Part shown: positions 1 to 13,242 of the stretch, piece after piece
Layout: each line of letters starts with the position of its first letter
Numbering within the stretch: the stretch's first letter is position 1
Source of the DNA: Thalassomonas haliotis
GTDB taxonomy: Bacteria; Pseudomonadota; Gammaproteobacteria; Enterobacterales; Alteromonadaceae
Length of the DNA stretch: 64,000 nucleotides
Assembly (NCBI RefSeq): GCF_028657945.1
Contig: NZ_CP059693.1
Span: 1 to 64,000, forward strand
Direction of reading: 5' to 3'
Made by a program: the position numbers and the translations under genes
The notes under the pieces: model-generated
Database searches by the model: none
What the model was told of the DNA's origin: nothing
Seen by the model: the letters and a program-made list of their open reading frames with translations, nothing else

Positions 1-1395
1 ATGAGAATTATTTCTGGGAGTTTTTGGTTGGATCATTCTCTTTGGCAGCGTTGCCTCTCCGTTCTTCAAGAAGAATTGCCTGCACAGCAATTTAGTATGT
101 GGATCCGTCCGCTGCAATGTGTGGTAAATGATAACATCATGACCTTATATGCTCCCAACCGCTTTGTGCTAGATTGGGTTCGTGATAAATATGTTAACCG
201 TATCAATGAGTTAGTTTCTTTGCTTGATACCACTAACCCGCCTTTATTAAGGTTTGATGTTGGCAGTATCCCGGAGCCGGCATCGGCAGGCGGGCAAAGT
301 GAAACCGCAGATAAAGTGGTCCCCCAGGGGCTGGCAACCAGTAAACCGCCTGAGCCGGAGGCAAACCTGCCCAAGACCACCAATGTCAGGATCAAATATA
401 CCTTTGATAACTTTGTTGAGGGTAAATCCAACCAGCTGGCCAGGGCGGCGGCTTCCCAGGTTGCCGATAACCCGGGGGCGGCATATAACCCTTTGTTTAT
501 CTATGGTGCTACCGGTTTAGGTAAAACTCACTTATTACATGCCGTGGGTAATGGCATTTTGATCAACAAGCCTAAGGCAAAAATTGCCTATATGCATTCC
601 GAGCGTTTTGTTCAGGATATGGTTCGGGCGCTGCAAAATAATGCCATCGAGAAATTTAAGCAGTATTACCGTTCGGTAGATGCCTTGCTGATCGATGATA
701 TTCAGTTCTTTGCCAATAAAGAGCGTACCCAGGAAGAGTTTTTCCATACCTTTAATGCCTTGCTTGAAGGTAACCAGCAGATCATTTTAACCAGTGACCG
801 ATATCCGAAAGAAATCGACGGTGTCGAAGATCGTCTTAAATCCCGCTTTGGCTGGGGTTTAACTATCGCCATTGAACCACCTGAGCTGGAAACCCGGGTC
901 GCTATTCTTAAACGCAAAGCTCAGGAAAGCCATATTAACCTGGCAGATGAAGTGGCTTTTTTCATTGCCAAGCGTTTGCGTTCTAATGTTCGTGAGCTTG
1001 AAGGGGCATTAAACCGGGTGATTGCCAATGCCAATTTCACCGGCCGCGCCATTACCATAGATTTTGTCCGTGAAGCGCTGAGAGATTTGTTAGCTTTACA
1101 GGATAAACTTGTTACTATTGACAATATTCAGCGTACGGTCGCGGAATATTATAAAATCAAGGTCGCCGATTTATTATCCAAGCGAAGAAATCGCTCGGTT
1201 GCTAGACCCAGACAGATTGCAATGGCATTATCTAAGGAGCTTACCAATCACAGCTTACCGGAAATCGGTGATGCCTTTGGTGGCCGGGATCATACAACTG
1301 TGTTGCATGCGTGCCGTAAAATAAAAACCTTGCGTGAAGAAACGCATGATATAAAAGAAGATTATTCGAATTTAATAAGAACGCTTTCTTCTTAG
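1..1395 (+). CDS. dnaA: Chromosomal replication initiator DnaA
   Basis: DnaA binds DnaA boxes at oriC, melts the origin and loads the DnaB helicase. The N-terminal domain I ([17 protein letters not shown]-like) is followed by a short linker, then the AAA+ domain with Walker A GATGLGKT at residues 169-176, Walker B LLIDDIQF, and the C-terminal DNA-binding domain ending in the signature [12 protein letters not shown]. Length (464 aa) is normal. The frame is open from base 1, so the start is uncertain: a TTG at 28 is preceded by CTGGGAG seven bases upstream and would give a protein starting (M)DHSLWQ, which fits the family better than the extra [10 protein letters not shown]. It heads the dnaA-dnaN-recF-gyrB order. 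Any origin upstream lies outside the window. Confidence 0.97.
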   Translation: MRIISGSFWLDHSLWQRCLSVLQEELPAQQFSMWIRPLQCVVNDNIMTLYAPNRFVLDWVRDKYVNRINELVSLLDTTNPPLLRFDVGSIPEPASAGGQSETADKVVPQGLATSKPPEPEANLPKTTNVRIKYTFDNFVEGKSNQLARAAASQVADNPGAAYNPLFIYGATGLGKTHLLHAVGNGILINKPKAKIAYMHSERFVQDMVRALQNNAIEKFKQYYRSVDALLIDDIQFFANKERTQEEFFHTFNALLEGNQQIILTSDRYPKEIDGVEDRLKSRFGWGLTIAIEPPELETRVAILKRKAQESHINLADEVAFFIAKRLRSNVRELEGALNRVIANANFTGRAITIDFVREALRDLLALQDKLVTIDNIQRTVAEYYKIKVADLLSKRRNRSVARPRQIAMALSKELTNHSLPEIGDAFGGRDHTTVLHACRKIKTLREETHDIKEDYSNLIRTLSS

Positions 1396-1429
1396 CCGGC
1401 TAAGGCTCAATCTTAATTAGGTTAAAAAA

Positions 1430-2533
1430 ATGAATTTTTCATTAAATAGGGAATTATTGTTAAAACCACTTTTACTGGTTTCAGGTGCCGTTGAAAGAAA
1501 AAGTACACTGCCTATTTTAGGAAATATACTTTTAGATGTAAGTGGTGACTCACTTACCTTGACGGCCACAGATTTAGAACTGGAAATGGTTTCTTATACT
1601 AAGGTCGAAAACCATGCCGAAGACGGCCAGGTGACGGTACCAGCACGAAAGCTGTTGGATATCTGTAAGAGCCTGCCGGAAAATTCCATGCTGACCTTTA
1701 GTTCAGATCAAGATGCTATCCGCTTGAGCACGGGTCGCAGTAAATATTCTCTGTCTACTTTACCGGCCACCGATTTTCCCAATATTGAAGAATGGAAAGG
1801 GGATGTGGAATTCAAACTGTTAAAGTCTGAATTATTGCGCCTGATCGAAAGCACGCATTTCTCCATGGCTAACCAGGATGTCCGTTATTACCTGAACGGT
1901 ATGTCGATTGAAACGGAAAACAATGAAATTCGCTCGGTTGCCACCGATGGCCATCGTCTGGCAATTTGTAAAATTGCCAACGACTCCTTGGCGCTTCCTG
2001 CCCGTCAGGTGATAGTGCCGCGAAAAGGTATTTTAGAGATCATACGTTTACTGACACCTGTGGATGAAGAAATCCAGGTGTTCTTAGGTTCAAACCATAT
2101 CCGCATTATCGATCAGGAATTTTCCTTCACCAGTAAATTAGTTGATGGCCGCTTTCCCGATTACCGTAGGGTACTGCCGAGAAACGGTGACAAGGTTTTA
2201 GAAACCAATAAAGATCAATTGCGCCAGGTTTTATCCCGTGCTTCTATTTTGTCCAACGAAAAGTTCAAAGGGGTACGTTTGAACTTCAATCAAAGTGAAT
2301 TGAAGATCACCGCGAATAACCCGGAGCAGGAACAGGCAGAAGAAGAAATCGAAATTAATTTTCCTTATGAAGAATTAGAAATCGGTTTTAACGTCAGTTA
2401 TGTTTTGGATGTGCTTAATGCCATTAAAGATTCTGAAGTGAAATTTACCTTGGCAGATGCCAACAGCAGTGTGGTGATTGAAGGCTGTAATTCAGGTGAA
2501 GCCTTGTATGTTGTTATGCCTATGCGTTTGTAA
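1430..2533 (+). CDS. dnaN: DNA polymerase III sliding clamp, beta subunit
   Basis: Encodes the ring-shaped processivity clamp that tethers polymerase III and other clamp-binding proteins to DNA. The 367-residue length matches the E. coli clamp (366), and the start MNFSLNRELLLKPL and the C-terminus ending in VVMPMRL are the family pattern, the last residues lining the peptide-binding pocket. It lies 34 bases after dnaA, and its TAA stop overlaps the recF ATG by one base (TAATG), implying translational coupling. No internal oddities were seen. Confidence 0.97.
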   Translation: MNFSLNRELLLKPLLLVSGAVERKSTLPILGNILLDVSGDSLTLTATDLELEMVSYTKVENHAEDGQVTVPARKLLDICKSLPENSMLTFSSDQDAIRLSTGRSKYSLSTLPATDFPNIEEWKGDVEFKLLKSELLRLIESTHFSMANQDVRYYLNGMSIETENNEIRSVATDGHRLAICKIANDSLALPARQVIVPRKGILEIIRLLTPVDEEIQVFLGSNHIRIIDQEFSFTSKLVDGRFPDYRRVLPRNGDKVLETNKDQLRQVLSRASILSNEKFKGVRLNFNQSELKITANNPEQEQAEEEIEINFPYEELEIGFNVSYVLDVLNAIKDSEVKFTLADANSSVVIEGCNSGEALYVVMPMRL

Positions 2534-3621
2534 TGAGTGTCAGCAGTTTAATCACACAAAACTTTAGAAATCTCAGCGGAAAAAAAATAGTTTTTCACCC
2601 GGATTTAAATTTTTTTATCGGGGATAACGGCAGCGGTAAAAGCAGCCTGTTAGAAGCATTGTTTTATCTGGGTCATGGTAAATCGTTTCGTACCACCAAA
2701 ACCGAAACCTTGGTGAGTTTTGACCATGAGCAGTTTGTTGCGAACATTACCGACAATCAGGATCGCCGTATGGGCATCAGTCGGAATGTTTTCACCAGCC
2801 AGACGGAAATCAGGGTAGACGGGCAGCGCCAATCCCGTCTATCGGATTTGGCAAAAAACATTGCCGTACAAATTGTCACGCCGGAAAGTTTTAAATTATT
2901 TTTTGGCGGACCGAAAGAACGCCGTCGCTTTATTGATTTAGGATTGTTTCACGTGAAACATGACTTTGCCAAACAGTGGCGGGATTTTTCAAAAGTCCTG
3001 AAACAAAGGAATGCCGGCATCCGCAGTTTAATGGAGCCGGGCTTGCGCCGTTACTGGACCGAATTATTTTGTCAGCATTCAGAATTGGTGGCGCAAAGCC
3101 GGCAGGAATATATCAATGAGTTTATTGATGAATTAAATGTCTGGTTGGGGCTGTTATTACCATCAATTGCCGATGAAATTGCGGTACAATATTCACGCGG
3201 CTGGAATAAGAAAAGACAGCTGCTGGATGTGCTTGATGAAAATGAAGATAAGGAATTAAAGTACGGTTCAAGCTTATACGGAGCGCATAAGTTTGATGTG
3301 AAATTTATTTTGCATAAGAACCCGATTGATTTCCAGTTGTCCCGCGGACAGCAAAAGTTGTTTTTACTCGCGTTAACTTTCGCCCAGGCGAAATTAATCG
3401 AAAAAGTTAAACGAGTAAAACCAATTTTATTGATCGACGATATCGGCGCCGAACTGGATACCCGTTCAAGGGGCTTAGTTTCGGATGCCATAAAAGAACT
3501 AAATTGTCAGGTGATCCTGACCGCCATCGATAAATTGGTTTTGGCACCCTTAGTGCCTGACGATGAAAATTACCAGATGTTTCACGTGGAACATGGTGAA
3601 ATATCAGCAATGAGTGAATAG
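2533..3621 (+). CDS. recF: DNA replication and repair protein RecF
   Basis: RecF is an SMC-like ATPase that helps load RecA at single-strand gaps with RecO and RecR. The Walker A motif GDNGSGKSS is at residues 30-38, the ABC-type signature LSRGQQK is near residue 270, and Walker B is ILLIDDIGAELD. Length 362 aa is typical. The start codon overlaps the dnaN stop. The gene carries two embedded ParB-binding palindromes (2945-2960 and 3578-3593), so its coding sequence doubles as a probable chromosome-segregation locus. gyrB follows after 9 bases. Confidence 0.96.
   Translation: MSVSSLITQNFRNLSGKKIVFHPDLNFFIGDNGSGKSSLLEALFYLGHGKSFRTTKTETLVSFDHEQFVANITDNQDRRMGISRNVFTSQTEIRVDGQRQSRLSDLAKNIAVQIVTPESFKLFFGGPKERRRFIDLGLFHVKHDFAKQWRDFSKVLKQRNAGIRSLMEPGLRRYWTELFCQHSELVAQSRQEYINEFIDELNVWLGLLLPSIADEIAVQYSRGWNKKRQLLDVLDENEDKELKYGSSLYGAHKFDVKFILHKNPIDFQLSRGQQKLFLLALTFAQAKLIEKVKRVKPILLIDDIGAELDTRSRGLVSDAIKELNCQVILTAIDKLVLAPLVPDDENYQMFHVEHGEISAMSE
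2945..2960. other. parS centromere-like site (perfect)
   Basis: The 16-mer TGTTTCACGTGAAACA is a perfect palindrome and matches the conserved bacterial parS consensus bound by ParB/Spo0J. It lies inside recF, a few kilobases from dnaA, where chromosomal parS sites are usually found. The parAB genes are not in the window, so use by ParB is inferred from sequence and position. Confidence 0.88.
3578..3593. other. parS centromere-like site (one deviation)
   Basis: TGTTTCACGTGGAACA lies near the 3' end of recF. It differs from the perfect site at 2945 at one position; its right half-site is the CACGTGGAACA variant seen in pseudomonad parS sites. The conserved core CACGTG is intact. It is 617 bases after the first site, and paired sites near the origin are usual for ParABS. 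Confidence 0.82.
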
Positions 3622-6072
<2,451 letters not shown>

Positions 6073-6098
6073 TTCTGCGCACATGTAGTATAAATTAA

Positions 6099-6125
6099 TG
6101 CCCGATCACCACATCGGGCATTTTT
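6099..6125 (+). terminator. Rho-independent terminator after gyrB
   Basis: A 7-bp stem GCCCGAT/ATCGGGC with a six-base loop is followed by a run of five Ts, about 27 bases after the gyrB stop codon. Confidence 0.85.
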
Positions 6126-6172
6126 GTTAAAAACTTAACCAAAAATAAAATTAGGCGAGCTCTTATCTAGTG

Positions 6173-6208
6173 CAAGTGATTCCTTGCAAGTAATTAATTA
6201 CAAGTGAT
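6173..6208. repeat. Three 8-bp direct repeats upstream of glyQ
   Basis: CAAGTGAT (6173), CAAGTAAT (6187) and CAAGTGAT (6201) recur at an exact 14-base spacing. The central unit overlaps the palindrome GTAATTAATTAC. A possible -10 box TATACT follows at 6225-6230. The array sits where a regulator could bind ahead of glyQ-glyS, but no known operator was recognised. Confidence 0.5.
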
Positions 6209-6270
6209 CAGCTAACACAAAAGGTATACTTAGCCCAGTTTCAATTTTAATAACGTAAAGTCGGAAATTC

Positions 6271-7188
6271 ATGAGTACGTTTAATATAAATACCTTTCAA
6301 GGGTTAATCCTGCAGTTACAGGATTATTGGTCACGCCAGGGATGCGTTATCGTTCAACCACTAGATCTGGAAGTCGGTGCGGGTACATTCCACCCGATGA
6401 CTTTCCTGCGTTCTATCGGCCCAGAGCCGATGAGCAGCGCTTATGTGCAGCCTTGTCGCCGTCCAACCGATGGCCGCTACGGTGAAAACCCCAACCGCCT
6501 GCAGCACTATTACCAGTTCCAGGTCATGCTGAAACCATCTCCAAAAAATATCCAGGAGCTTTACCTGAACTCGTTAAAAGAGTTGGGTCTTGATCCGCTG
6601 GTACACGATATTCGTTTTGTTGAAGATAACTGGGAATCGCCGACGTTAGGCGCCTGGGGTCTGGGTTGGGAGATCTGGTTAAACGGCATGGAAATCACTC
6701 AGTTTACTTACTTCCAGCAGGTAGGTGGTTTAGAGTGTACACCGGTAACCGGCGAGATCACTTATGGCCTTGAACGTCTGGCCATGTATATCCAGAATGT
6801 CGACAGCATTTATGATCTGGTGTGGACCGACGGCCCTATGGGTAAAGTATTATACGGCGATGTTTTCCACCAAAATGAAGTTGAGCAATCAAAATATAAC
6901 TTTGAACATGCCGATGTTGATGCCTTATTTAAAATGTTTGATCAGTGTGAGCTGGACAGCCAGAAGCTGATAGAAAACAACTTGCCTTTACCTGCTTATG
7001 AGCAGGTGATGAAAGCGTCCCATGCGTTTAACCTGTTAGATGCCCGTCATGCCATCTCAGTCACCGAAAGGCAGCGTTATATCCTTAGGGTAAGGGCATT
7101 ATCAAAAGCCTGTGCCGAGGCCTATTACGCGGTTCGTGAAGAACTTGGTTTTCCTCTTTGTAAAAACCAGGCTGAGGGAGAAGCATAA
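6271..7188 (+). CDS. glyQ: Glycyl-tRNA synthetase alpha subunit
   Basis: Alpha chain of the bacterial alpha2-beta2 class II glycyl-tRNA synthetase, holding the catalytic site that activates glycine. The family signature is clear: [21 protein letters not shown], the motif-2 region [24 protein letters not shown]-type segment, and [10 protein letters not shown]. Length of 305 aa is standard. Its stop overlaps the glyS start by one base, so the two chains are probably made in balance by coupled translation. Confidence 0.97.
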   Translation: MSTFNINTFQGLILQLQDYWSRQGCVIVQPLDLEVGAGTFHPMTFLRSIGPEPMSSAYVQPCRRPTDGRYGENPNRLQHYYQFQVMLKPSPKNIQELYLNSLKELGLDPLVHDIRFVEDNWESPTLGAWGLGWEIWLNGMEITQFTYFQQVGGLECTPVTGEITYGLERLAMYIQNVDSIYDLVWTDGPMGKVLYGDVFHQNEVEQSKYNFEHADVDALFKMFDQCELDSQKLIENNLPLPAYEQVMKASHAFNLLDARHAISVTERQRYILRVRALSKACAEAYYAVREELGFPLCKNQAEGEA

Positions 7189-9257
7189 TGACCACAGAAA
7201 CTTTACTTATTGAATTAGGTACCGAAGAGTTACCGCCGAAGTCGCTGCAGAAACTGGCCGTGACTTTTTTCGAGCACATCCGTAGCCAGCTCGATAGTGC
7301 TGAATTGGCCTATGGCGATATTAAGTGGTTTGCCACTCCGCGTCGTATGGCTATTCAAGTATTTGATTTGGTTGGAAAACAGTCGGATAAACAAATTGAG
7401 AAGCGCGGTCCTGCGATAAATGTTGCTTTTAACGAGCAAGGTGAGCCGAGCAAAGCCGCCGAAGGTTGGGCCCGCTCTAACGGTATTACCGTTGCCGAAG
7501 CCGAGCGTTTAACCACAGATAAAGGCGAATGGTTATTACACCGTGCGCTACAGCCGGGTAAAAGCGTTGCTGAATTAATTCCGGACATGGTCAACCATGC
7601 CCTGGCTAAATTGCCTATTCCTAAACCTATGCGTTGGGGCAGTGAACGTACCCAGTTTATCCGTCCGGTACACACTTTAGTGATGTTATATGGCGAGCAG
7701 CTGCTTAAGGGGGAAACCTTAGGGGTAAATGCCGGCAATGAAGTAACCGGCCACAGATTCCATCACCAGGGCCTGGTAAGCCTCAAGCATGCCAATGACT
7801 ATCAAAGTGCCTTAGAAAGCGCTTATGTTATGGTGGATTTCCAGCAAAGACAGGAAAAAATCGTTGAGCAAATCAAGGTTGCTGCTGATGATATCAACTG
7901 TGTTGCCCTGATTGATGACGACTTACTTGAAGAAGTTACTGCCCTGGTTGAATGGCCGGTAGTGCTGGTAGGTACTTTTGAAGAGGAATTCTTGAATGTA
8001 CCGGCTGAACCGTTAATTTATTCGATGAAAGATCACCAGAAATACTTCCCGGTTGTGGACAGCGACGGTAAGCTGGTGAACAAGTTCATCTTTGTGACTA
8101 ACATTGAAAGCAAAGACCCGCAGCAAATCATCTTCGGTAACGAGAAGGTGATCCGTCCCCGTCTGGCGGATGCGGAATTCTTTTTTAAAACCGATAAAAA
8201 GCAAAGCTTGGAACAAAGGCTACCGAGCCTGGACGCCGTGTTATTCCAGAAGCAGCTGGGTACCTTAAAGGCGAAATCAAACCGTATCGCCAGCTTAAGC
8301 GAACATATCGCTTCTGTATTGGGTGAAGATGCCAAAGCCGCTTATCGCGCCGGTTTACTGAGTAAAACCGATCTGATGTCAGACATGGTTTTGGAATTCC
8401 CTCAGGTGCAGGGCACTATGGGTAAATATTACGCCTTAAATGACGGTGAAGCTGAAGCCATTGCCCAGGCGCTGGAAGATCAGTATCGTCCGCGTTTCTC
8501 CGGCGACAGCTTGCCGCAGGCGAATATCGGTTGTGCCGTGGCGATTGCCGATAAGATAGACTCCCTGGTGGGTATCTTCGGCATCAACCAGCCGCCAAAA
8601 GGGGATAAAGATCCCTTTGCTCTGCGTCGCGCTGCTATCGGTGTTATTCGTATCATTACCGAAAAGCAGTTGGATTTAGACTTGTCTGTCTTGATCGATC
8701 AAAGCATAGCGTTATTTGGCGATAAGCTCTCCAATGAAAATACCGCAGCTGATGTGATTGATTTTGTTATGGGCCGTTTCCGTGCTTTCTACCAGGAGCA
8801 GGATATTGCCGTCGATGTTATCCAGTCGGTATTAGCCAAAAAACCAACTGCGCCGGTAGACTTTGACAAGCGTGTGAAAGCGGTTAGTTATTTCCGCAGC
8901 CTGGCTGAAGCCGAAACGCTGGCGGCAGCCAACAAACGTGTTGGTAACATATTGGCGAAATTCGACGGCGAACTTTACCCTGAGTTTAAAGCGGAACTTG
9001 CCAGCGAAGCAGCCGAACGTGAACTGGCAGCCACTTATGAAGACATTAAAGGCAAAATAGCGCCGTTAATGGCTAATAAGGACTACCAGGCAGCATTAAC
9101 TGAGTTGGCACTGCTTAAGGCGCCGATAGACAGCTTCTTTGACTCTGTAATGGTAATGACAGATGATGAAGCGGTTAAAACTAACCGTTTGACCCTGCTA
9201 AATGAGATCAGAAACAGCTTCTTTGCAATTGCCGATATCTCGCTGTTGCAAAAATAA
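7188..9257 (+). CDS. glyS: Glycyl-tRNA synthetase beta subunit
   Basis: Beta chain of glycyl-tRNA synthetase, needed for tRNA recognition. The N-terminus LLIELGTEELPPKSL is the family hallmark. The HD-like region (LVLEFPQVQGTMGKYYA) and the C-terminal anticodon-binding part (FFDSVMVMTDDEAVKTNRL) are also visible. Length 689 aa is normal. It is cotranscribed with glyQ and ends at a strong hairpin shared with the convergent tusA. Confidence 0.97.
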   Translation: MTTETLLIELGTEELPPKSLQKLAVTFFEHIRSQLDSAELAYGDIKWFATPRRMAIQVFDLVGKQSDKQIEKRGPAINVAFNEQGEPSKAAEGWARSNGITVAEAERLTTDKGEWLLHRALQPGKSVAELIPDMVNHALAKLPIPKPMRWGSERTQFIRPVHTLVMLYGEQLLKGETLGVNAGNEVTGHRFHHQGLVSLKHANDYQSALESAYVMVDFQQRQEKIVEQIKVAADDINCVALIDDDLLEEVTALVEWPVVLVGTFEEEFLNVPAEPLIYSMKDHQKYFPVVDSDGKLVNKFIFVTNIESKDPQQIIFGNEKVIRPRLADAEFFFKTDKKQSLEQRLPSLDAVLFQKQLGTLKAKSNRIASLSEHIASVLGEDAKAAYRAGLLSKTDLMSDMVLEFPQVQGTMGKYYALNDGEAEAIAQALEDQYRPRFSGDSLPQANIGCAVAIADKIDSLVGIFGINQPPKGDKDPFALRRAAIGVIRIITEKQLDLDLSVLIDQSIALFGDKLSNENTAADVIDFVMGRFRAFYQEQDIAVDVIQSVLAKKPTAPVDFDKRVKAVSYFRSLAEAETLAAANKRVGNILAKFDGELYPEFKAELASEAAERELAATYEDIKGKIAPLMANKDYQAALTELALLKAPIDSFFDSVMVMTDDEAVKTNRLTLLNEIRNSFFAIADISLLQK

Positions 9258-9280
9258 CCTTTAAACAGCGCTAATTACGA

Positions 9281-9312
9281 AAAAGGGAATGTTGATGCAT
9301 TCCCTTTTTTTA
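9281..9312. terminator. Bidirectional terminator between glyS and tusA
   Basis: AAAAGGGAATG and CATTCCCTTTT form an 11-bp stem with a six-base loop, flanked by As on the left and Ts on the right. It can therefore terminate glyS on the plus strand and tusA on the minus strand. Confidence 0.85.
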
Positions 9313-9361
9313 TAACTATTCTAAAGTATATTTTCTTTTTTTATATTCTTGGGTTATTTAC

Positions 9362-9607
9362 TTAACACTTCTTAATCAAATAGCGATAGGGGGCCGACTC
9401 CGTCTGCTGGGCTATCAGCTCATGTTCCATAAAGCGGCAAAAGCTGGGAATATCCCGGGTAGTCGACGGGTCATCTGCTTCAATAAGCAAGGTTTCGCCG
9501 ACGGCGATTTTACGGATGTTCATGCGTACCATCATGACGGGTTCCGGACAACGTAATCCCAGGGTGTCTAAGGTATGGTTGGCTTGTTCAAATTTTGCAG
9601 AGGACAT
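9362..9607 (-). CDS. tusA: Sulfur carrier protein TusA
   Basis: TusA accepts persulfide sulfur from IscS and passes it to the TusBCD relay for tRNA 2-thiouridine synthesis. The 81-residue protein has the diagnostic CPxP motif, [11 protein letters not shown], with the sulfur-accepting cysteine at residue 20, and the [13 protein letters not shown] block. It is a single gene convergent with glyS. The 269 bases between its start and the next gene hold no further gene that I can see. Confidence 0.95.
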   Translation of the reverse strand: MSSAKFEQANHTLDTLGLRCPEPVMMVRMNIRKIAVGETLLIEADDPSTTRDIPSFCRFMEHELIAQQTESAPYRYLIKKC

Positions 9608-9876
9608 AGAGTAAACTTAATGCTGATAAAAGCAGGCAAAGCCGCAGGTGTTCTGATAGGGCACTAGTCTAACCGCTTAACTTTTATTAGCAAGTGCTGG
9701 CAACTTGTTCGTGAATACTCATAAGCGAATTCACCTTTATGATATTGCAAGCTTTTAGCCAATTAATCCGTAACATAGCGCTAAATTAAATAAAGTTGAA
9801 AAAAGCCAATGCCTGCTTGCATTAGTGTCCAGAGCGTGAATAATCATAGGGTAGTATTAAATTAACGAGTGGAATT

Positions 9877-11805
9877 ATGGAAAGGTTTGGACTTGGTCGG
9901 ATAATATTATTGGTCGGCGTGATGTTGTTACCAATACAGGAAAGCAAGGCGACCCGGGTACAGACAACTGATCCGCAGCGGAAAATATATCTCCAGGCAG
10001 AAAAACATTTATGGCATCCGGCTTCTGCGCAATACCAGGAGCTTTACCAACAACTGCATTTTTATCCGCTGCAGCCTTATTTGGATCAACAAAGACTGAT
10101 CAAAGGTCTCAACTTAAAACATCAGCAGGAAATCGACAAGTTTCTTACTACATATAAGGGCACGCCCCTGGACTGGCCGTTGCGGAAAAAATGGCTGCAA
10201 TATCTGGCCAAGCGTAAGCAGCAGGCGCTGTTTCTGAAATATTATACCCCGACCTCGGATGTTGCCTTGCAATGCCAGCAGTTGAGGTACCGCTTAAATG
10301 CCGGCCATAGCGAGCAGGAAGTCTTGGCACAGGTGACTAAGCTGTGGCTGGTAGGAAAATCACAGGATAAAAAATGTGACCCCCTGTTTAAGCGCTGGCA
10401 AGAAGCGGGTTACCGTACCCCGGATATTGTCTGGCAGCGGCTATCTCTGGCGGCTAACGGCGGTAAACATACCCTTATCCCTTATTTAACCGGTTTATTG
10501 CCGGAAAGCGAACGTTATCTGGGACGCCTGTGGCACAAAGTCAGACGGGATCCTGCCTATATCACCCGTATCGGCCGGTTTAAGGAGAAGTCTGCCAAAG
10601 AAGCGCAGATCATGACCTATGGTTTAAAGCGTTTGATCTGGCGGGCACCGAAAAGGGCGCTGGCAAGCTATCAAAAAGCCAGCAAGCAATTTACTTTTAC
10701 CGAAGAGCAAGATCAGGAAATTATCGTCAAATTTGCCCTGGCGCTGTCCAGTAAAAATCACAAGCAGGCCCAGGTATGGCTGGATAAGGTCGCCGAGAGC
10801 TCTTTATCCAATACTATGATCCAATGGCGTCTGGCCCAGGTATTAAAACAACAAGACAGCGAGCAGTTAAAGTCTGAACTGGTGGCGCTGCCGGAGCAAT
10901 ATAAGAGTGAGCTGAAGTGGAAATACTGGTATGCCCGCAGTTTAATCGATACCGGCAATGTTGCCAGCGGCGAAAGCCTGTTGCAGGAGCTGGCACAGGA
11001 ACGTCATTATTATGGCTTCCTGGCGGCGGGCTATTTGAAGTTGCCGGTCAACCTGCAGGATAAACCGCTGGAGGTTTCCGAAGACGAGAAAAATGCCGTG
11101 TTAAGCCATCTCGCGGCCAAGCGTGCATTCGAACTGTTCTATCTGCAACGCTATAACCAGGCCAGACGGGAGTGGAATTATTGGCTGTCACAGCTTAACG
11201 ACAGGGAAAAACTGGTGGCCTCTAAGGTGGCTTATGAAGCCGGCTGGTTTGACCGGGCCATCTTTACCCTGGCACAGGTAGGGTATTTAGACGATGTCGA
11301 CTTAAGGTTCCCGCTCGCCTTCGACAATAAAATTATCGAACATGCAAAAAACAACCAGATCAACCCGGCCTGGGCGTTTGCCATTACCCGGCGCGAAAGC
11401 TCCTTTATGACAGATGCCAATTCTTCGGCGGGGGCCAAAGGGCTGATGCAGCTGATGCCCAATACCGCCAAACATCTGGAAAAGCGTAAAGTTTCAAGAA
11501 AATACTTATTGGATGCCGACAACAATATCGGTTTAGGCACTAAGTACCTGAAAATGTTGCTGGATAAAAATAAAGGCAATTCGATACTGGCCACAGCTTC
11601 ATATAATGCCGGTCCTCACAGGGTGAAAAGATGGTTAAAAGACAGCGTGACTTTACCGGCCGATGCCTGGATTGAAACCATTCCCTTTAAAGAAACCCGG
11701 GATTATGTCAAAAGTGTGCTTGCCTACCAGCAGATTTATCAGTCCCAGGTGGGGCAGGAAGGCTCCCTGTTTGACGAACTCAGCGATATGCATATCAGTG
11801 ATTAA
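9877..11805 (+). CDS. slt: Soluble lytic murein transglycosylase (Slt70 type)
   Basis: Periplasmic exo-lytic transglycosylase that cleaves peptidoglycan glycan strands to 1,6-anhydro-muropeptides. An N-terminal signal sequence (hydrophobic IILLVGVMLLPI, then ESKA) is followed by a long alpha-superhelical U/L domain and a C-terminal goose-lysozyme-like domain with RRESSF (catalytic Glu507), GLMQLMP, ASYNAGP and ETRDYV motifs. Length 642 aa matches the Slt70 family. A GAGTGGA ribosome site precedes the ATG. It appears monocistronic, with pepQ 77 bases downstream. Confidence 0.93.
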   Translation: MERFGLGRIILLVGVMLLPIQESKATRVQTTDPQRKIYLQAEKHLWHPASAQYQELYQQLHFYPLQPYLDQQRLIKGLNLKHQQEIDKFLTTYKGTPLDWPLRKKWLQYLAKRKQQALFLKYYTPTSDVALQCQQLRYRLNAGHSEQEVLAQVTKLWLVGKSQDKKCDPLFKRWQEAGYRTPDIVWQRLSLAANGGKHTLIPYLTGLLPESERYLGRLWHKVRRDPAYITRIGRFKEKSAKEAQIMTYGLKRLIWRAPKRALASYQKASKQFTFTEEQDQEIIVKFALALSSKNHKQAQVWLDKVAESSLSNTMIQWRLAQVLKQQDSEQLKSELVALPEQYKSELKWKYWYARSLIDTGNVASGESLLQELAQERHYYGFLAAGYLKLPVNLQDKPLEVSEDEKNAVLSHLAAKRAFELFYLQRYNQARREWNYWLSQLNDREKLVASKVAYEAGWFDRAIFTLAQVGYLDDVDLRFPLAFDNKIIEHAKNNQINPAWAFAITRRESSFMTDANSSAGAKGLMQLMPNTAKHLEKRKVSRKYLLDADNNIGLGTKYLKMLLDKNKGNSILATASYNAGPHRVKRWLKDSVTLPADAWIETIPFKETRDYVKSVLAYQQIYQSQVGQEGSLFDELSDMHISD

Positions 11806-11882
11806 GCGACATGCGGCCGGGTTTGCTGTACTGATTTAGCCTGTGTGATATGATAGCGGAAAAACACTAGGGAATCGCATAG

Positions 11883-13202
<1,320 letters not shown>

Positions 13203-13242
13203 TTTTACAGGGCAATGGTTGATGGTATCGGATGAATAACTG

